From an uncultured Williamsia sp. (GTDB taxonomy: Bacteria > Actinomycetota > Actinomycetes > Mycobacteriales > Mycobacteriaceae), in NCBI RefSeq assembly GCF_947494875.1, contig NZ_CANLWM010000003.1:186001-250000 (forward strand): 64,000 bases of DNA, in the 5' to 3' direction. Within the stretch, counting starts at the first letter, position 1, and each line of letters begins with the position of its first letter. Below are positions 17,192 through 25,470 of the stretch, in pieces. Made by a program: the position numbers and the translations under genes. Below the pieces are notes generated by a model. That model ran no database searches. It was not told the DNA's origin and saw only the letters and a list, made by a program, of their open reading frames with translations.

Positions 17192-18379
17192 GTGACCGCT
17201 GACATCATGATCGTGTCGCCCGACGACCACCTGGTCGAGCCGGCCGACCTGTGGACGAGCAGGTTGCCCTCGCGCTACAGGGATGTCGGCCCCCACATCG
17301 TCCGACACCGTGGACTGATGGACCCGTCGGTCACCTCCGACGTCGCGTTCATCGACACCGAGGACGGTCGCGAGGCGGACATCTGGCACTACGAGGACTC
17401 GATCATCCCGATCCCCCTCATCAGCGCGGCGGTGGGATACGAGCTCGACGAGCTCTCGACCGACCCGATCACCTACGAGGAGATGCGCCCGGGGTGCTAC
17501 CGCCCGGAGGACCGGATCGCCGACATGGACGTAGCCGGTATCGAGGCGTCGGCGTGTTTCCCGAACACCTTGGTCCGCTTCTGCGGTCAGCGGTTCCTCC
17601 ACGCCAAGGATAAGGACCTGTCGCTGCTGTGTGTCCGCGCCTACAACGACTTCCAGATCGACGAGTGGGGAGCGTCGTCGAACGGTCGCCTCATCCCGTT
17701 GGGGATCATCCCCCTGTGGGACGTGCAGCTCGCGGTGGCCGAGGTGGAGCGCGTCGCGGCGAAGGGCATGAAGGCGGTCTGTTTCTCCGAGCTCCCGGCA
17801 CGACTCGACCTGCCGTCGATCCACAGCGGCTACTGGGACCCGTTCTTCGCCGCGTGTGAGCGCAACGACGTCGGGATCATGCTGCACATCGGCTCGAGCT
17901 CCTCGCTCACCAAGTCGTCGCCCGACGCGCCCCATGTCGTGACCAGCGCCCTGATGGCGGTGAACTGCACCATCGCCCTGGTCGACTGGCTGTTCTCGGC
18001 GAAGCTGATGCAGTTCCCGAAGCTCAAGATCGCGTTCGCCGAGGCCCAGGCCGGCTGGATCCCCTACTACCTGCAGCGTGTCGACGAGGTGTGGGAGGAC
18101 CGTCGGGCGTGGGGTGGCATCCACCCGCTGCTCACCGAGCCGCCGAGCAGCCAGGTCCCCGGTCGGGTCTGGTTCTCCACGTTCGGCGACCCGGTCGCCT
18201 TCCGCATCCTCGATCTGGTCGGACCCGACCAGCTCATGTTCGAGACGGACTACCCGCACAACGACACCAACTGGCCGCACAGCACCGAGGTCGCGAACAA
18301 GGCGACGGCGGGCCTCGACGAGGAGACCAAGCGGAAGGTGTTGTCGACGAACGCGAAGAACTTCTTCGGCATCGCGTGA
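17192..18379 (+). CDS. ACMSD-like amidohydrolase (metal-dependent TIM barrel), copy 1
   Basis: The 395-residue protein belongs to the amidohydrolase 2 group related to aminocarboxymuconate semialdehyde decarboxylase. The first strand gives SPDDHLVEP (metal-binding D-x-H), the middle GIMLHIGSSS supplies the barrel histidine, and LMFETDYPHNDTNWP carries the late metal-binding aspartate. These enzymes make non-oxidative decarboxylation or C-C/C-O hydrolysis; the substrate is unknown. The GTG start follows AAGGAG. It is preceded by operator A and, with the genes at 35633, 41277 and 63947, forms a paralogous set in this region. Confidence 0.85.
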   Translation: MTADIMIVSPDDHLVEPADLWTSRLPSRYRDVGPHIVRHRGLMDPSVTSDVAFIDTEDGREADIWHYEDSIIPIPLISAAVGYELDELSTDPITYEEMRPGCYRPEDRIADMDVAGIEASACFPNTLVRFCGQRFLHAKDKDLSLLCVRAYNDFQIDEWGASSNGRLIPLGIIPLWDVQLAVAEVERVAAKGMKAVCFSELPARLDLPSIHSGYWDPFFAACERNDVGIMLHIGSSSSLTKSSPDAPHVVTSALMAVNCTIALVDWLFSAKLMQFPKLKIAFAEAQAGWIPYYLQRVDEVWEDRRAWGGIHPLLTEPPSSQVPGRVWFSTFGDPVAFRILDLVGPDQLMFETDYPHNDTNWPHSTEVANKATAGLDEETKRKVLSTNAKNFFGIA

Positions 18380-18411
18380 CGCCGAGCCGGGCGCAGGCGG
18401 CCTTCAGCACC

Positions 18412-18435
18412 GTGTGTTGAATGCACTACAGTAAG
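18412..18435. promoter_or_regulatory. Degenerate paired repeat upstream of TetR gene 18509
   Basis: ACTACAGTAAG (18425-18435) aligns with the TTACAGTA half at 7716 and 20195, and GAATG twelve bases upstream aligns with CTTACCGAATG at 20183. It lies about 75 bases before the TetR start, so autoregulation is plausible. Confidence 0.35.
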
Positions 18436-18508
18436 GGCCTTGCGCTCGGCTCGGTCGCCGGGCCGGTCGGCGGTGGTCGTCGGCGACGGCACGATGGAGA
18501 CGAGACGG

Positions 18509-19216
18509 ATGGCAGAAGCGCGGACAGCGTCGGCACCGAAGAAGACGCGACGACCTCGCGGATCGATCTCGGCCGACGACATCGTCGCCGCGGCGTTCGA
18601 GGTGGCCGAGAAGGTCACGCTCGCGAAGCTGAGCATGCCCATGCTCGCCCGCCATCTCGACGTCGGCGTCACCAGCATCTACTGGTACTTCCGACGCAAG
18701 GAAGAACTGCTGGACGCCATGACCCAGCGGGCGAGCGACGAATACCACTTCGTCACACCGTTCGTGGAGGGCGCGGACTGGAAGTCGAGTCTGCGCAACC
18801 ACTTCCACAAGATGCGTGAGACATTCCGTGCGCATCCCGTGCTGGTCGAACTCATCCTGCTCCGCGCTCGGGCCGTGAGCCCCGCCGCGCTGGCGGCGAC
18901 GGGTGAGAAGTTCGAGGCGATGGTCCAGACCATGGCCGAGGCCGGATTCGATCAGGACGACGCTCTCACCGTGTACATGTCGCTCTCGGAGCACAGCAGT
19001 GGCGCCGCCATCGGTCAGTACCTGCGGACCGTCCAGCGGGACGCCGAAGGGGTCGACGCGCCGACCGACATCGTGTCCACGCCGGTCGCGCAGCGACTTG
19101 CCGAGGCAGGCCGGTCCACCCACGGGATCGAGGACGCGGTGTTCGAGTACACGCTGGAGGCGATCCTCGACCGCGCCGAGAGCCTGATCAGGACGGGTGC
19201 GAAATCCGGTCGATGA
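18509..19216 (+). CDS. TetR-family transcriptional regulator
   Basis: A 235-residue regulator. After a basic lead (KKTRRPRGSIS) it has a TetR helix-turn-helix with SMPMLARHLDVGVTSIYWYF and RRKEELLDAM, then a TetR C-terminal helical domain of the larger TetR_C type. I chose the ATG at 18509, since GGAG lies nine bases upstream; ATG 18494 is an alternative. Its 3' end overlaps the convergent hydrolase gene by 29 bases. It could control itself and the 20261-22062 unit, whose leaders share a repeat. Confidence 0.85.
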   Translation: MAEARTASAPKKTRRPRGSISADDIVAAAFEVAEKVTLAKLSMPMLARHLDVGVTSIYWYFRRKEELLDAMTQRASDEYHFVTPFVEGADWKSSLRNHFHKMRETFRAHPVLVELILLRARAVSPAALAATGEKFEAMVQTMAEAGFDQDDALTVYMSLSEHSSGAAIGQYLRTVQRDAEGVDAPTDIVSTPVAQRLAEAGRSTHGIEDAVFEYTLEAILDRAESLIRTGAKSGR

Positions 19217-20138
19217 CCGCGTGCAGGATGCCGGCGAGCGCGATCGGCTGATCCCCCTGCACCGAGTGCCCGGCGTCCTCGACCTCGATGACGTCGACGG
19301 TGGGGTCCGCCGCGCGCAGTCGCGCCACGTCCTCCTCGTCGACGAAGGCCGAACGGGATCCGCGGACGACTGTGGTGTGCACGCCCGGGGTGATCACGCT
19401 TCCCCAGAGTGACGTCGGGTCGAACCGTGCCGGGACGTCGTAGCGCCAGCGCCATCGCCCGTCGTCGCCGGGAGCCGCGTTGTGCAGCACCCCGCGCCGG
19501 ATCGCTGCCCGGGACCGGGTCGGCGAGGCGGCGTGGGTCGCGTCGACCATCTCGCCGAGCGAGGCGAAGTCGCGCGGCCCCTCCATCAGGATCGTGGCGT
19601 CCCGGGACTCACGGGACATCGACGCAGCCCGTTCCGCCGACGACGGTGTCACGTCGACGAGGACCCGTCCGACCTGCCGGGTGCCTGCCCGTCCGAGGGC
19701 GATCGCGGTGAGCCCGCCCAGAGACATCCCCACGACCACTCGGGGATCGACGCCGGCGCGGGTCAGGAACCCGCCGACCGCGGTCGCATTGCGCTCGGGG
19801 CCGTAGTCGTGGTCGTCGCGCCACGGCGATCGACCGTGTCCCGGCAGGTCGATCGCCATCGCGGTGACCTCGCCGCGCGCCGACAGGGCGAGGAGAACGG
19901 CGTCCCAGGTGTGCGCGTTCTGGCCCGCGCCGTGCAGGAGCACCACGTCGACGTCGCCCGTCCCCCATCGCACCGCGCTGATCTCCCCGTCGTCGACACG
20001 TTCGACGGCCGGGTCGACCCATGCGATGCCGAACTCCTCCGCGGTCTCGGGCAGCAGGGCGAACTCGGACGCGGCGTGGGTCCGGGCAGCGTGCAGATCG
20101 GACTCGAGGTGGTCGTTCGACGGCGATGTCGGGGTCAC
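19188..20138 (-). CDS. Alpha/beta hydrolase
   Basis: The 316-residue protein has an alpha/beta-hydrolase core: VVLLHGAGQNAHTWD supplies the HGxG oxyanion motif, DLPGHGRSPW follows, GMSLGGLTAIA carries the nucleophile elbow G-x-S-x-G, and EDAGHSVQGDQP supplies the catalytic histidine. The acid is probably in the strand VVRGSRSAFVDEEDV. Such enzymes hydrolyse esters, lactones or C-C bonds of meta-cleavage products. The start is GTG at 20138. It is divergent from the 20261 gene and shares the repeat at 20183, so it may be coregulated with the synthetase at 20569. Confidence 0.88.
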   Translation of the reverse strand: MTPTSPSNDHLESDLHAARTHAASEFALLPETAEEFGIAWVDPAVERVDDGEISAVRWGTGDVDVVLLHGAGQNAHTWDAVLLALSARGEVTAMAIDLPGHGRSPWRDDHDYGPERNATAVGGFLTRAGVDPRVVVGMSLGGLTAIALGRAGTRQVGRVLVDVTPSSAERAASMSRESRDATILMEGPRDFASLGEMVDATHAASPTRSRAAIRRGVLHNAAPGDDGRWRWRYDVPARFDPTSLWGSVITPGVHTTVVRGSRSAFVDEEDVARLRAADPTVDVIEVEDAGHSVQGDQPIALAGILHAVIDRISHPS

Positions 20139-20182
20139 AGGCGAATCCCTCGCAGAATTTGCAGCGCACCGAGTCCGGGGCG

Positions 20183-20205
20183 CTTACCGAATGATTTACA
20201 GTATG
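20183..20205. promoter_or_regulatory. Paired repeat between hydrolase and 20261 genes
   Basis: CTTACCGAATG and TTTACAGTATG have centres 12 bases apart, the same layout as at 7704-7726. TACAGT could also serve as the -10 box of the rightward promoter, about 60 bases before the start at 20261. Confidence 0.4.
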
Positions 20206-20260
20206 GCTTTGAGTATCGGGCTCGCGAGAGGCGGGCCCCGTCACGAAAGCAGGTCGCGCC

Positions 20261-20557
20261 ATGGCACTGTCGGTCGGCACCCACCTTCGCACCCCGTCGA
20301 GCGCGGCGGAGGTGATCGTCGTCCGCGGGCCGGACGTCGACGGCGAACTGCAGTGTCACGGGGGCGTGATGGGCCCGGACGCCACCGCCGGTGACGTCAC
20401 CGATCCCGACGCGCCGCAGCTCGCCATGGGCAAGCGCTACACCGACGAGGCGACGGGCCTCGAGGTGCTCATCGTCAAGCCGGGTGCCGGTCCGCTGGCG
20501 TTCGCGGGGCGTGAGCTCGCCCTGCGCGAGGCCAAGCCGCTCCCGGCCTCGGACTGA
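20261..20557 (+). CDS. Small conserved-looking protein of unknown function
   Basis: A 98-residue protein with no recognised family. It is rich in Gly, Val and acidic residues, with one cysteine in ELQCHGGVMGP, a Met-Gly-Lys-Arg-Tyr segment in the middle and a strand-rich C-terminal half (GLEVLIVKPGAGPLAFAGRE). No signal peptide or membrane helix is visible. The start is preceded by a weak GA-rich region. Eleven bases separate it from the acyl-CoA synthetase, so the two are likely cotranscribed and it may assist that step. Confidence 0.6.
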   Translation: MALSVGTHLRTPSSAAEVIVVRGPDVDGELQCHGGVMGPDATAGDVTDPDAPQLAMGKRYTDEATGLEVLIVKPGAGPLAFAGRELALREAKPLPASD

Positions 20558-20568
20558 GAGGGTCGGCC

Positions 20569-22062
20569 GTGAACCTGTCGATGCTGCTCGACATCGTCGC
20601 CGCCGGATGCGGTGACCGTGTCCTCCTCGGTGACGTCGAGTCCGGACTGACCGGTGCCGAACTCGACCGCCGCGCCACCCTCGGCGCCCATGTGCTCCTC
20701 GACGCCGGCGTCGACACCGTCGCCTACCTCGCCGACAACGGGCCGGATTTCGCGGTAACCCTGTTCGCCGCCGCCCGGGCCGGCATCCCCTTCCTGCCGA
20801 TGAACTTCCGGTTGGCCTCCGAGCAGATCGACGAGATCGTGAGTCGACGGGCGCGTCCCCTCGTGATCGGGAACGGCCACCGACCCTCGCACGGTTCGTT
20901 CATGTCGATCGAGGACTGGTCCGCCGCGACCGCCGTCGCCGCCGAGCCCCCCACGCGGGCGTTGCCGTTCGCCGCGTTCGACGAGCCGGCGGTGTTGCTG
21001 ATGACGAGCGGCACGACAGCGGCTCCGAAGACCGCCGTGCTCCGCCACGAGAACCTCACCTCCTACATCATCAACACCGTCGAGTTCGCGTCGGCTCCGC
21101 CGGACAGTTCGATCCTGGTGAGTGTGCCGCCCTATCACATCGCGGCCGTGGCGAACGTGCTCAGTAACCTCTACGCGGGACGGCGACTGGTCTACCTGAC
21201 CAAGTTCGACGCCGGCGCCTGGATCGACATCGCACGTGCGCAGGCGGTGACCAACGCGATGGTGGTGCCGACGATGCTGGCGCGGATCGTCGACGAGTTG
21301 ACGACGCGCGGCGAGAACGGCCCGGACACCCTCCGGACGCTGTCCTACGGCGGCGCCAAGGTCTCCCCGACGGTGCTGGCAAACGCCCTCGAGTTGTTCC
21401 CCGAGACCGGTTTCGTCAACGGGTACGGCCTCACCGAGACGGCGTCGTCGATCGCGGTCCTGGGACCCGACGACCACCGCACCGCGCAGCGCAGCGACGT
21501 CCCCGAGGTCCGCGCTCGGTTGGCGTCGGTCGGCAAGCCGCTTCCCGAGGTGACCATCGAGGTGCACGACCCGGACGGTCGTCCCTGTCCCCCCGGGGTC
21601 GAGGGAGACATCGTCGTCCGTGGCGGCCAGATCGCGGGCGCGTACGCCGAGAAGGGCAGCCTGGTCGACGCCGACGGGTGGTTCCACACCCGCGACCTGG
21701 GTCACTTCGACGCCGACGGGTATCTCTTCGTCCACGGCCGTGCCGACGACACGATCATCCGCGGCGGGGAGAACATCGCCCCCGCCGAGATCGAGGACGT
21801 CCTCGTCGGACACCCCGAGGTGCACGAGTGTGCCGTGGCGGGCGTGCCCGACGACGAGTGGGGACATCGGATCGCCGCGTTCGTCGTGCTGACCCCGGGC
21901 GCGACGACCGGGGCGTCCGATCTGCGGCAGTGGGTCCGCGACCGACTGCGCGGATCGAAGACGCCGTCGGACGTCGTCTTCGTCGAGGAACTGCCGACGA
22001 CGGCCACGGGCAAGCTGCTGCGGCGCGAACTCGTCAAGCTGGTCGCGACACCGGCCTCCTAG
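20569..22062 (+). CDS. Acyl-CoA synthetase (FadD-like, ANL family)
   Basis: This enzyme would activate a carboxylic acid to its CoA thioester through an acyl-AMP. The 497-residue protein has the ANL motifs in order: LLMTSGTTAAPKT (phosphate loop), VNGYGLTETASS, the hinge region FVHGRADDTIIRGGENI, and the C-terminal catalytic lysine in TATGKLLRREL. The start is GTG. It is transcribed with the small gene at 20261 and ends at a strong hairpin facing another synthetase gene. Acyl specificity cannot be inferred. Confidence 0.9.
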   Translation: MNLSMLLDIVAAGCGDRVLLGDVESGLTGAELDRRATLGAHVLLDAGVDTVAYLADNGPDFAVTLFAAARAGIPFLPMNFRLASEQIDEIVSRRARPLVIGNGHRPSHGSFMSIEDWSAATAVAAEPPTRALPFAAFDEPAVLLMTSGTTAAPKTAVLRHENLTSYIINTVEFASAPPDSSILVSVPPYHIAAVANVLSNLYAGRRLVYLTKFDAGAWIDIARAQAVTNAMVVPTMLARIVDELTTRGENGPDTLRTLSYGGAKVSPTVLANALELFPETGFVNGYGLTETASSIAVLGPDDHRTAQRSDVPEVRARLASVGKPLPEVTIEVHDPDGRPCPPGVEGDIVVRGGQIAGAYAEKGSLVDADGWFHTRDLGHFDADGYLFVHGRADDTIIRGGENIAPAEIEDVLVGHPEVHECAVAGVPDDEWGHRIAAFVVLTPGATTGASDLRQWVRDRLRGSKTPSDVVFVEELPTTATGKLLRRELVKLVATPAS

Positions 22063-22072
22063 ACCCGTCGAT

Positions 22073-22102
22073 CCCGGGGCCCTGCCGCCGCAGGGCCCCG
22101 GG
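22073..22102. terminator. Bidirectional terminator hairpin, 13-bp stem
   Basis: CCCGGGGCCCTGC pairs perfectly with GCAGGGCCCCGGG around a four-base loop, between two convergent acyl-CoA synthetase genes. Confidence 0.85.
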
Positions 22103-22106
22103 GGCG

Positions 22107-23648
22107 TCACCCCAGACGGGCGGCGCGCTCCACGGGTCGGCCCGCCGCGAGGTCGGCCAGCGTCTTGCGGTCGATCTTGCCGTTCGCGTTGACCGGCAGG
22201 GGTTCTCCCCAGGAGACCAACTCCTCCGGGATCTTGTACTTCGGCAGCCCGGCGTCGACCAGTGCGCCCGAGATCCGCGCCAGCGGGATCGCGGCGTCCG
22301 CGACGACGGCGATCGCCAGACGTTCTCCGGTCTTGTCGTCGGGGACCGAGTACGCGGCACAGTCGCGCACACCGTCGATCGCGTTGACCGCCGATTCCAC
22401 CTCGGCCACAGGGATCTTCATGCCGTTGCGGATGACGATGTCCCGCAGGCGTCCCACGATGCGCAGGTGCCCGTCGACCATCTCCGCCGCGTCGCCGGTG
22501 TGGAACCACTCGTCGTCCAGCGCGGCGGTCGCGACGGGATCGGTGTAGCCGAGGAACGCATGCGGTCCCCGGATACAGCATTCGGTCGGGTCGAGGTCCG
22601 ATCCGATGCGGACGTCCACGTCGTCGAGGGGTGCGCCGTCGTGGTGGTGACGTACCGCCGCTGGGTCGTCGCGTCGCCCGCAGGTGCTCACCGGCACCTC
22701 CGACGACCCGTAGGCGCGCAGCACGACGATCCCGAACTCCTCTTCCGCCCGGCGGACGATGCGGTCGTCGAGCATGGTGCCGCCGAGGAAGACCGCCCGC
22801 AGCGTGGTCGACTCCCCCGCCGCGGCCGTCGCCGCCAGCATCGTGTCGAGCAGGCGGTCGGGACCCCCGTACCAGGTGCATCGCTGCGACGTCAGCCACT
22901 GCGCGGACCGCTCCGGATGCCACCGCGCCTCGAGCACGACAGGGATCGTGAGCAACGGGGCGACGAACAGCGCCTGCAGCACCCCGGTCACCGACGACAG
23001 CGGACTGATGAGGAAGATCCGGTCGTCGGAGGTGAGCTCGGCGCCGGCGATGTAGTTGACGCTCGCCTTCTGGAGCGTGCTGAGCGAGTGCACCACGCCC
23101 TTCGGCGCGGACGTCGTCCCCGACGTGAACAGCACGAACGACGGGTCGTCGCCCGCGCGCCGTGCCACCACGTCGTCGCCGTCCGACGACGCCTCGTCCT
23201 CGAGGTCGATCACGGTCAGCAGGTCCGTCACCTCGTCGGGCACCGGACGGCCGGGAGCCACGGCGAACCGCACCGCCGACCCCTCGACGACGTCGCGGAT
23301 GTGCGCCGGCCCCGCGTTGTCCGCCACGACCAGCACGACCGCGTCGACACGGGTCGCCGCGTGCACCGCCACGACCGAGCCCAGATCGTTGCCGACGATG
23401 AGCAGGACGGGCACGTCACGGCCCACCCCGGCCCGGGCGAGGCGTCGCGCCGCGCGTCCGACCAGAGCGTCGAGCCGGGCGTAGGTGACCGTTCCGGCGT
23501 CACGGTCGACGACCGCGTCCGCGTCGGGCATCCGTGCCGCGGCCTCCGCGACCACGTCGATCGGGTCGCCCGTCCAGAAACCGTCGGCGCGGTAGGCGCT
23601 TCGTCGACGGTCGGCGCGTTCGCGAGCGGGGGCGAGAAGATCGGGCAC
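22107..23648 (-). CDS. Acyl-CoA synthetase (FadD-like, ANL family)
   Basis: The 513-residue ligase has VLFTSGTTSAPKGVVHS as its phosphate loop, LRAYGSSEVPVSTCG in place of the usual YGxTE, GRLRDIVIRNGMKI as the hinge and VNANGKIDRKTL with the C-terminal lysine. I placed the start at the GTG 23648, preceded by CAGGAG; the frame continues upstream but into the shared leader. It is divergent from an SDR gene, only 62 bases away, with two operator-like palindromes in between. Confidence 0.9.
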   Translation of the reverse strand: MPDLLAPARERADRRRSAYRADGFWTGDPIDVVAEAAARMPDADAVVDRDAGTVTYARLDALVGRAARRLARAGVGRDVPVLLIVGNDLGSVVAVHAATRVDAVVLVVADNAGPAHIRDVVEGSAVRFAVAPGRPVPDEVTDLLTVIDLEDEASSDGDDVVARRAGDDPSFVLFTSGTTSAPKGVVHSLSTLQKASVNYIAGAELTSDDRIFLISPLSSVTGVLQALFVAPLLTIPVVLEARWHPERSAQWLTSQRCTWYGGPDRLLDTMLAATAAAGESTTLRAVFLGGTMLDDRIVRRAEEEFGIVVLRAYGSSEVPVSTCGRRDDPAAVRHHHDGAPLDDVDVRIGSDLDPTECCIRGPHAFLGYTDPVATAALDDEWFHTGDAAEMVDGHLRIVGRLRDIVIRNGMKIPVAEVESAVNAIDGVRDCAAYSVPDDKTGERLAIAVVADAAIPLARISGALVDAGLPKYKIPEELVSWGEPLPVNANGKIDRKTLADLAAGRPVERAARLG

Positions 23649-23670
23649 ATCGGCTCCTGTGTCTGGAGGG

Positions 23671-23707
23671 GGTAACGCCGTTGTCAGAATAGAGAATGTA
23701 TCCTCTC
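23671..23707. promoter_or_regulatory. Operator A site and a second palindrome, divergent leader
   Basis: GGTAACGCCGTTGTC (23671-23685) matches the operator A consensus at 11 of 12 positions. GAGAATGTATCCTCTC (23692-23707) has similar arms but a longer spacer and ends three bases before the SDR start. Both lie in the 62-base gap between the FadD and SDR genes. Confidence 0.55.
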
Positions 23708-23710
23708 GCC

Positions 23711-24574
23711 ATGCCAGCAATGACTTTCGACGATCAGGTCGCCATCGTGACCGGCGCGGGGAACGGCCTGGGACGGTGCCATGCACTCGAGTTGGCCCGT
23801 CGTGGCGCCCTGGTGGTGGTCAACGACCTGGGTGCGTCCGTCACCGGCGACGGGTCGTCGTCCTCGGCGGCGCAGACGGTCGTCGACGAGATCACCGCCG
23901 AGGGTGGGCGTGCCGTGGCCAGCACCGATTCGGTGGCGACCACGGAGGGCGCGAAGGCGATCGTCGCGACGGCCGTCGAGGCGTTCGGTCGGGTGGACAT
24001 CCTGGTCAACAACGCCGGGATCCTGCGGGACGCCGCGATGGCCAAGATGACCGCCGACGAGTTCGACGCGGTCATCGCCGTGCACCTGCGGGGCGGATTC
24101 AACATGATCGCCGAGGTGTGGCCGATCATGCGGGAGCAGAACTACGGCCGGATCATCCAGACGAGCTCGGGCACAGGGCTCTTCGGCAACTTCGGCCAGA
24201 CCAACTACGCGGCGGCCAAGATGGGCCTCGTCGGGATGATGCACGTGCTCGCCATCGAGGGTGAGCGTCGCGGCATCGCGATCAACGCGATCGCCCCGAT
24301 CGCCCGCACCCGGATGACCGAGAAGATCATGGGTGAGGCGGCCAAGGATCTCGACCCCGAGCTGGTGACCCCGGTGGTCGTCTACCTCGCGCACCGGTCG
24401 TGCGACCGCACGGCCCACATCTACTCGGTGGGTGGCGGTCGTGTGGCGCGCGTGTTCATCGGCGTGACCGAGGGTGTCACCAACCGTGAGATCACCGCGG
24501 AGTCCGTCGCCGAGGCGATCGACGACATCGACGCGACGGAGACCTTCACCGTGCGCGGTGGCCCGACGCCCTGA
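23711..24574 (+). CDS. SDR, HSD17B4/MFE-2-like (3R)-hydroxyacyl-CoA dehydrogenase type
   Basis: A 287-residue classical short-chain dehydrogenase: VTGAGNGLGRCHALELARRG is the cofactor loop, VNDLGAS the acidic residue favouring NAD, LVNNAGILRD the NNAG motif, and TSSGTGLFGNFGQTNYAAAK holds Ser, Tyr and Lys of the active site. The insertion and the tail (YLAHRSCDRTAHIYSVGGG) match the dehydrogenase domain of peroxisomal multifunctional enzyme type 2 and its bacterial homologues, which oxidise (3R)-hydroxyacyl-CoAs in beta-oxidation of branched or steroid side chains. The start is ATG 23711 or 23720; a leaderless transcript is possible. Confidence 0.88.
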   Translation: MPAMTFDDQVAIVTGAGNGLGRCHALELARRGALVVVNDLGASVTGDGSSSSAAQTVVDEITAEGGRAVASTDSVATTEGAKAIVATAVEAFGRVDILVNNAGILRDAAMAKMTADEFDAVIAVHLRGGFNMIAEVWPIMREQNYGRIIQTSSGTGLFGNFGQTNYAAAKMGLVGMMHVLAIEGERRGIAINAIAPIARTRMTEKIMGEAAKDLDPELVTPVVVYLAHRSCDRTAHIYSVGGGRVARVFIGVTEGVTNREITAESVAEAIDDIDATETFTVRGGPTP

Positions 24575-24582
24575 CGTCGGGC
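24561..24582. terminator. Hairpin overlapping SDR stop codon
   Basis: GCCCGACG pairs with CGTCGGGC around a six-base loop containing the TGA stop, between the convergent SDR and enoyl-CoA hydratase genes. Confidence 0.5.
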
Positions 24583-24586
24583 GGGA

Positions 24587-25396
24587 TCACCGGCCGCGGA
24601 ACCGCGGTTCGCGCTTCTCGCGGAACGCGGCGATCCCCTCGGCCAGGTCGTCGGTGGCCGCGACCGTCTCCTGCGCCCACGCCTCCTGGTCGAACGCGCG
24701 GGACCGGTCGGACTCCGGCGCGACGGCGAGAAGCCGCTTGATCTGTGCGAGCGCCACGCCCGGCCCGGACGCGAGGCGCTGCGCCATCGCGTCGGCCTCA
24801 GTGCGGGTGTCCGCGGGTTCGGTGACCCTGGTGGCGATGGCGAGCCGGCCGCATCCCTCGGCGTCGAGTGGCTCGGCGAGCATGAGTATCTCGGCGGCGC
24901 GGCGCTGCCCGACCGCCCGCGTGAGCAGGTGTATCGCGCCTGCGTCGGGCAGGATGCCGCGGCGGACGAACGGCGCCACGAGCGTGGCGGTCGAGGACAT
25001 CACGACGAGATCGCACGCGAGGACGAGACTCATCCCCGCCCCCGCCGCGGTCCCGGTCACCGCGGCCACGACCGGCGTGTCGCAGTCGATGATCGCCGCG
25101 ACGAGCCGTTGCCACCCGTCACGCAGCGTCCTGGCGACGTCGCCCGATCGGTGGTCGGAGCGCGGCGGCGTGGCGCTGAGGTCGGCACCGGTGCAGAAGT
25201 GGCGATCCCCCGCTGCCGCGAGCACGACCGCCCGGACCTCGGTATCGCGGCGGACGTCCTCGAAGGCCCGCGCGAGGTCGTCGCGCATCGCCGGGGTGAG
25301 TGCGTTCCCCCGTGTGGGATTGGCGATCTCGATCGTCCGGACGCCGTCCGGCGCCGTCGTCGTGCGGACCTGTCGCTCCTCTGTCGCCACCGGCAC
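24587..25396 (-). CDS. Enoyl-CoA hydratase/isomerase family protein
   Basis: The 269-residue crotonase-fold protein has the oxyanion-hole segments HFCTGADLSAT and AAVTGTAAGAGMSLVLACDL, then ILPDAGAIHLLTRAVGQRRA. At the second catalytic position the usual Glu is replaced (PFVRRGILPDAGA), so a standard hydratase mechanism with two glutamates is not certain; isomerase or other crotonase chemistry is possible. The C terminus EGIAAFREKREPRFRGR is typical. The GTG start is nine bases from operator A, and the gene is divergent from the MaoC operon. Confidence 0.87.
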   Translation of the reverse strand: MPVATEERQVRTTTAPDGVRTIEIANPTRGNALTPAMRDDLARAFEDVRRDTEVRAVVLAAAGDRHFCTGADLSATPPRSDHRSGDVARTLRDGWQRLVAAIIDCDTPVVAAVTGTAAGAGMSLVLACDLVVMSSTATLVAPFVRRGILPDAGAIHLLTRAVGQRRAAEILMLAEPLDAEGCGRLAIATRVTEPADTRTEADAMAQRLASGPGVALAQIKRLLAVAPESDRSRAFDQEAWAQETVAATDDLAEGIAAFREKREPRFRGR

Positions 25397-25404
25397 AGCC
25401 TAGC

Positions 25405-25419
25405 GATAATGGCGCTCTC
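25405..25419. promoter_or_regulatory. Operator A site between ECH and MaoC operon
   Basis: GATAATGGCGCTCTC matches 11 of the 12 fixed positions of GAnAAyGnCrTTnTC. It sits nine bases from the leftward GTG start and 51 bases before the rightward start at 25471. The following bases CTCATAATCG resemble CTCATATTCG after the 17117 site. Confidence 0.55.
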
Positions 25420-25470
25420 ATAATCGGATATGCTGTTCACGCTCGCGCCGCTGCGGGCAGAGGAGGCGTC

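Noticed and set aside
20437-22923. An 828-codon minus-strand open frame
   Set aside because: It runs antisense through the synthetase at 20569 and into another frame of the next one; composition is that of a shadow and there are no motifs.
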